64,000 bases of DNA, taken from contig NW_026946363.1 in NCBI RefSeq assembly GCF_035222375.1, positions 4,030,001-4,094,000 on the forward strand, in the 5' to 3' direction. Of the stretch, positions 61,445 to 64,000 are shown piece by piece; position 1 is the first letter of the stretch; each line of letters begins with the position of its first letter. Origin of the DNA: Podospora pseudocomata. Lineage: Eukaryota; Ascomycota; Sordariomycetes; Sordariales; Podosporaceae. Both the position numbers and the translations under genes were made by a program. Under the pieces are notes generated by a model, which searched no databases, was not told where the DNA came from, and was given only the letters and a program-made list of their open reading frames with translations.

Positions 61445-63088
61445 TGATAGCACTTTTTGGTGCGAGCGGTGCGCCATCAAGGTCAACAGCAATCCAGGGT
61501 CGTCCACTCCTCGTGCAATTCCCGAGACCAAGGTGCTCGAGATTCATTTACGAAAGAATCAGCAGTCGGAAAGGGTAGTGCTGAAGAAACCGAGGACAGT
61601 GGTGAATTTACCAGAGAGTGTAGAGGGAGTGCCGAGTTCAACACAGAAGTAGGCTGGAACGCGACAGAATAGGTTGGACAAACAGGTCTCGTTATGGTTG
61701 AATTCTTTCGTGGTGCGAAATCTGGTTGTCGCATCCCGGTACAGCCCAACGCCAAAAATATCCAATATTATGCATACCAAGAGGCAGCGTGACTTGCCGG
61801 AAAAGACGCTCTCTCCGATCTCTGGTTGCTTCTCGAATCGAGTGATGAGTTCATTTGCTGCATATTGCCGAACAACTCCCCCGCACGCACCAAGTCTCCT
61901 GTCGAACATGTGGCGTGCGCCTCTACCAATCTTCTATTTGCATGACGGATGAAACGGGACGGTGGCATATGTCCAGGTTCAAGATCTACACTGCTGCTTT
62001 CCCCATCGAAGCAACGCAACCATCAATGAAGACACCCAGACTGACGGTAGATTTCATCAGTGGTTGAAGTGCGGGAAGCCTGAGAGCTCACAAGTGCAAC
62101 TTAGATGGGTCGCCATGCCTTGATATCTGCCGCTTCGATGAAACAACGAGGTGAGGTGGTGGGGGCGTGCTGCAAGCGGACCATTTCGTCGAGAATTTCT
62201 TCAGCATCTGAACAAAACTTGCGGGTGATAGACTCGGCAGAAATATTGGCGTTTTATTGGCGGTAGTCCGGATTGGAATGGTCATGGAGGGTGCCCGGTC
62301 GACATCTGCCAATATGAATACCAGACCTCGCTCTTGGACAAATCCGCTGCCCCTTCTCCTGTGTATTCAGACATATTGTCGAGTTTTTCGACCAACTGAA
62401 CCACCAGTGTTTATCTATAACCCAATTCAGGACTCCCTGGACGGATTGCCCGAACCAGCACCGATGTGGAACCAGCATGATTGGTTTCCTTCACGATGGA
62501 CTATCGCTCGCTCTCCAGAAGTTCCCGCACACCCAATAGGGCTTCCACAGCAAGTTATCCGTCACCGCCTGTTCCAAAAGTTGCCCGACTGGTCGACAAC
62601 ATGTACCCTAGGGTCTTCTTGTGTGTCCGGCTGCCACGTGATGGATGGTGTGAGAGTTGGTGATTGTTTCCTGGATACTTGGGGGCCTTCTCGGAACATG
62701 GCTAGAACATGAGCTGGGCTGGCCAGTGGGTAGTTGAGGTGAGATGGCCGTGTTGGATGCTGTCGGTGTGTACAGGTATGCCAATCGCTGTCGAGGGTAG
62801 CTCCCTGCCCAACCCTAGGTAGTTTGTCATCACTTCCGCTCCTGCGAGAGTGTCTTGCCCCGAGCCTTACTTGCCTAGAACACGTGTAATGACATGAACC
62901 GCAGTATACCAGTTTCTTTTTTTCCGTCGTCAGTGACCAGACGACAAGCTCCACGACAACCCCTTTATAGCCCAACCGTTTACCCTTTCCATGAGGCTGT
63001 GGATTTCGGAAAACAAAAGTCTTGACACCACCGGACCTTTTTCTGACTTTTGTCCCTATCTCCATCTAAATGATAACCCTGCCACAAG
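61445..63088. other. Intergenic between two hypothetical genes
   Basis: About 1.6 kb. A forward frame at 62257..62712 and a second frame from ATG 62499 (MDYRSLSRSSRTPNRAS) overlap; either could be a fragment of an unrecognised gene. No RNA gene or repeat seen. Confidence 0.4.
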
Positions 63089-63710
63089 ATGGCCGATCCT
63101 GCTCAATGCAACCCCGAGGCGCAATGTTGCCTGACTGATGGCGCAGACCACCAAGGAGGTGATGTGAACCCACACCACCTACACGACACACCTGCGGATG
63201 TCGACTCCATTGACGAACAAACCACAACCACATCGACCTCTGGCGACGGTGAAGAGGTCCACGGCAATTGTGTCAGCCCTGATGACCCACCGCCACCTCT
63301 AGAATCATCCGGCAACTCTGCTTCCGTGGCTGGCATTGCCTCCAGGCTTAATCTCTCTAGCCATGCGGCAAGCTCGTCTGGTCGAGCTTGGTCCATTTCC
63401 TCCAGGTAAGCGCGCTACTGGCCATGGTGATGGATGACATGATGAATGCTGATTGTCCTTTAGATTGACGCTGTCTGACAACGGGGACGACAGCGCTGTT
63501 GGTGATCACGGTACCGGCATCGTGATGTCGTTCCTGGACAGCGACAGAGAGAATCTACCTTCCCGATTTCTAAACCCGGCCTATGAGAGGACCACCGGAG
63601 AGAGTCAAAACCGAGTTGCGATCTTGTTGGCCGATGATGTTGCGGTACCCGGAATCATTCCACCACCGTACCTGTACCCGGCCGAGATCGCGCTGGAGGA
63701 TCTGCTTTGA
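63089..63710 (+). CDS. Hypothetical protein, disordered N-terminal half
   Basis: Model: join(63089..63405, 63464..63710), 187 aa. The N-terminal half is His-, Asp-, Thr- and Ser-rich (NPHHLHDTPADVDSIDEQ, TTTTSTSGDGEEVHG) and probably disordered. After a clean intron (gtaagc...gctgat...tttag) the second half is more ordered: MSFLDSDRENLPSRFLNPAY, RVAILLADDVAVPGII and PPPYLYPAEIALEDLL at the end. No family recognised. The correctly phased intron and absence of stops across both exons support a real gene. Confidence 0.65.
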
Positions 63711-64000
63711 CGAGGGCATGCCTGAGTGGGATTCAGAGATGTATGGAGATGTGCGTTGTCGTTGGCGGAAACAATGGGACGATGTACGGAGAGCAGAAGA
63801 CGAGCGAGAAGACCAGACACCAGCAGCTTCGATGCGCAGACAGATAAGCCACCAGTGGGGTACGGGCCTTCCTCCTCCGTCAAGCAGATTATGTCCGGAG
63901 GCAGGAGTATATGGTAATAATTGGAATTCGAATTGGGCTTCCGGGGGCAAGAAGTTTGAAAAATTTCAAAAAGCATGTCGCCACTGCAGACCGCTTGTTC
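63711..64000. other. Right edge, 3' flank of the last hypothetical gene
   Basis: 290 bp with no gene supported. A reverse frame crosses it but has no features. Confidence 0.5.

Overview
The window is nuclear DNA of a filamentous ascomycete, most likely a sordariomycete (Sordariales-like). The evidence is short GT-AG introns of about 50-230 nt with CTAAC/CTGAC branch points close to the acceptor, mitochondrial targeting leaders, a fused ARG5,6-type arginine gene, a fungal-type pantothenate kinase, an Skt5/Chs4-type Sel1-repeat protein and a U2 snRNA gene. Almost every gene is single-copy housekeeping. I recognise no transposon, LTR element, secondary-metabolite cluster, tRNA or 5S gene. Exon boundaries were worked out by hand from splice signals, reading frame and remembered family sequence, and every coding total given is a multiple of three.

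Layout. 0-3.2 kb: chitin synthase III activator (SKT5/CHS4-like), reverse strand, running off the left edge. 5.6-12.1 kb: CBP4 (complex III assembly), EGD1 (NAC beta, with an apparent 1-nt exon), TAD1 (tRNA adenosine deaminase), eL24 and a peroxiredoxin-5 ending in AKL. 15.7-22.6 kb: RAX1-like RGS membrane protein, pantothenate kinase, and a head-to-head mitochondrial pair, MPC2 and the NDUFA2-type complex I subunit. 23.7-30 kb: a small basic hypothetical protein, an alpha/beta hydrolase, exosome RRP43 and Rab escort protein (MRS6). 30.4-35.8 kb, reverse strand: meiotic kleisin REC8 and a lectin-like single-pass glycoprotein with a Gln-rich tail. 37.5-41.1 kb: a coiled-coil orphan followed, in frame past its stop, by a degenerate 21-bp repeat; then an Arb2-domain protein. 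41.9-53.2 kb: U2 snRNA head to head with mitochondrial uS14, lipoyl synthase, synaptobrevin SNC1, bifunctional ARG5,6 and BNA6. 53.2-64 kb: gene-poor, with three hypothetical genes.

Function. Many products act in mitochondria: CBP4, MPC2, NDUFA2, uS14m, lipoyl synthase and ARG5,6. MPC2 supplies pyruvate to lipoate-dependent pyruvate dehydrogenase, so MPC2 and LIP5 meet in one pathway; pantothenate kinase (CoA) and BNA6 (NAD) supply cofactors to it. SNC1, MRS6, RAX1-like and SKT5 relate to secretion and polar growth. This is thematic, not evidence of a physical cluster. The most unusual sequence-level signals are the 1-nt exon in EGD1, the in-frame 21-bp repeat past the coiled-coil gene's stop, a recurrent GTYCGT donor class, and a switch from C-rich to G-rich coding strand inside many genes on both strands.
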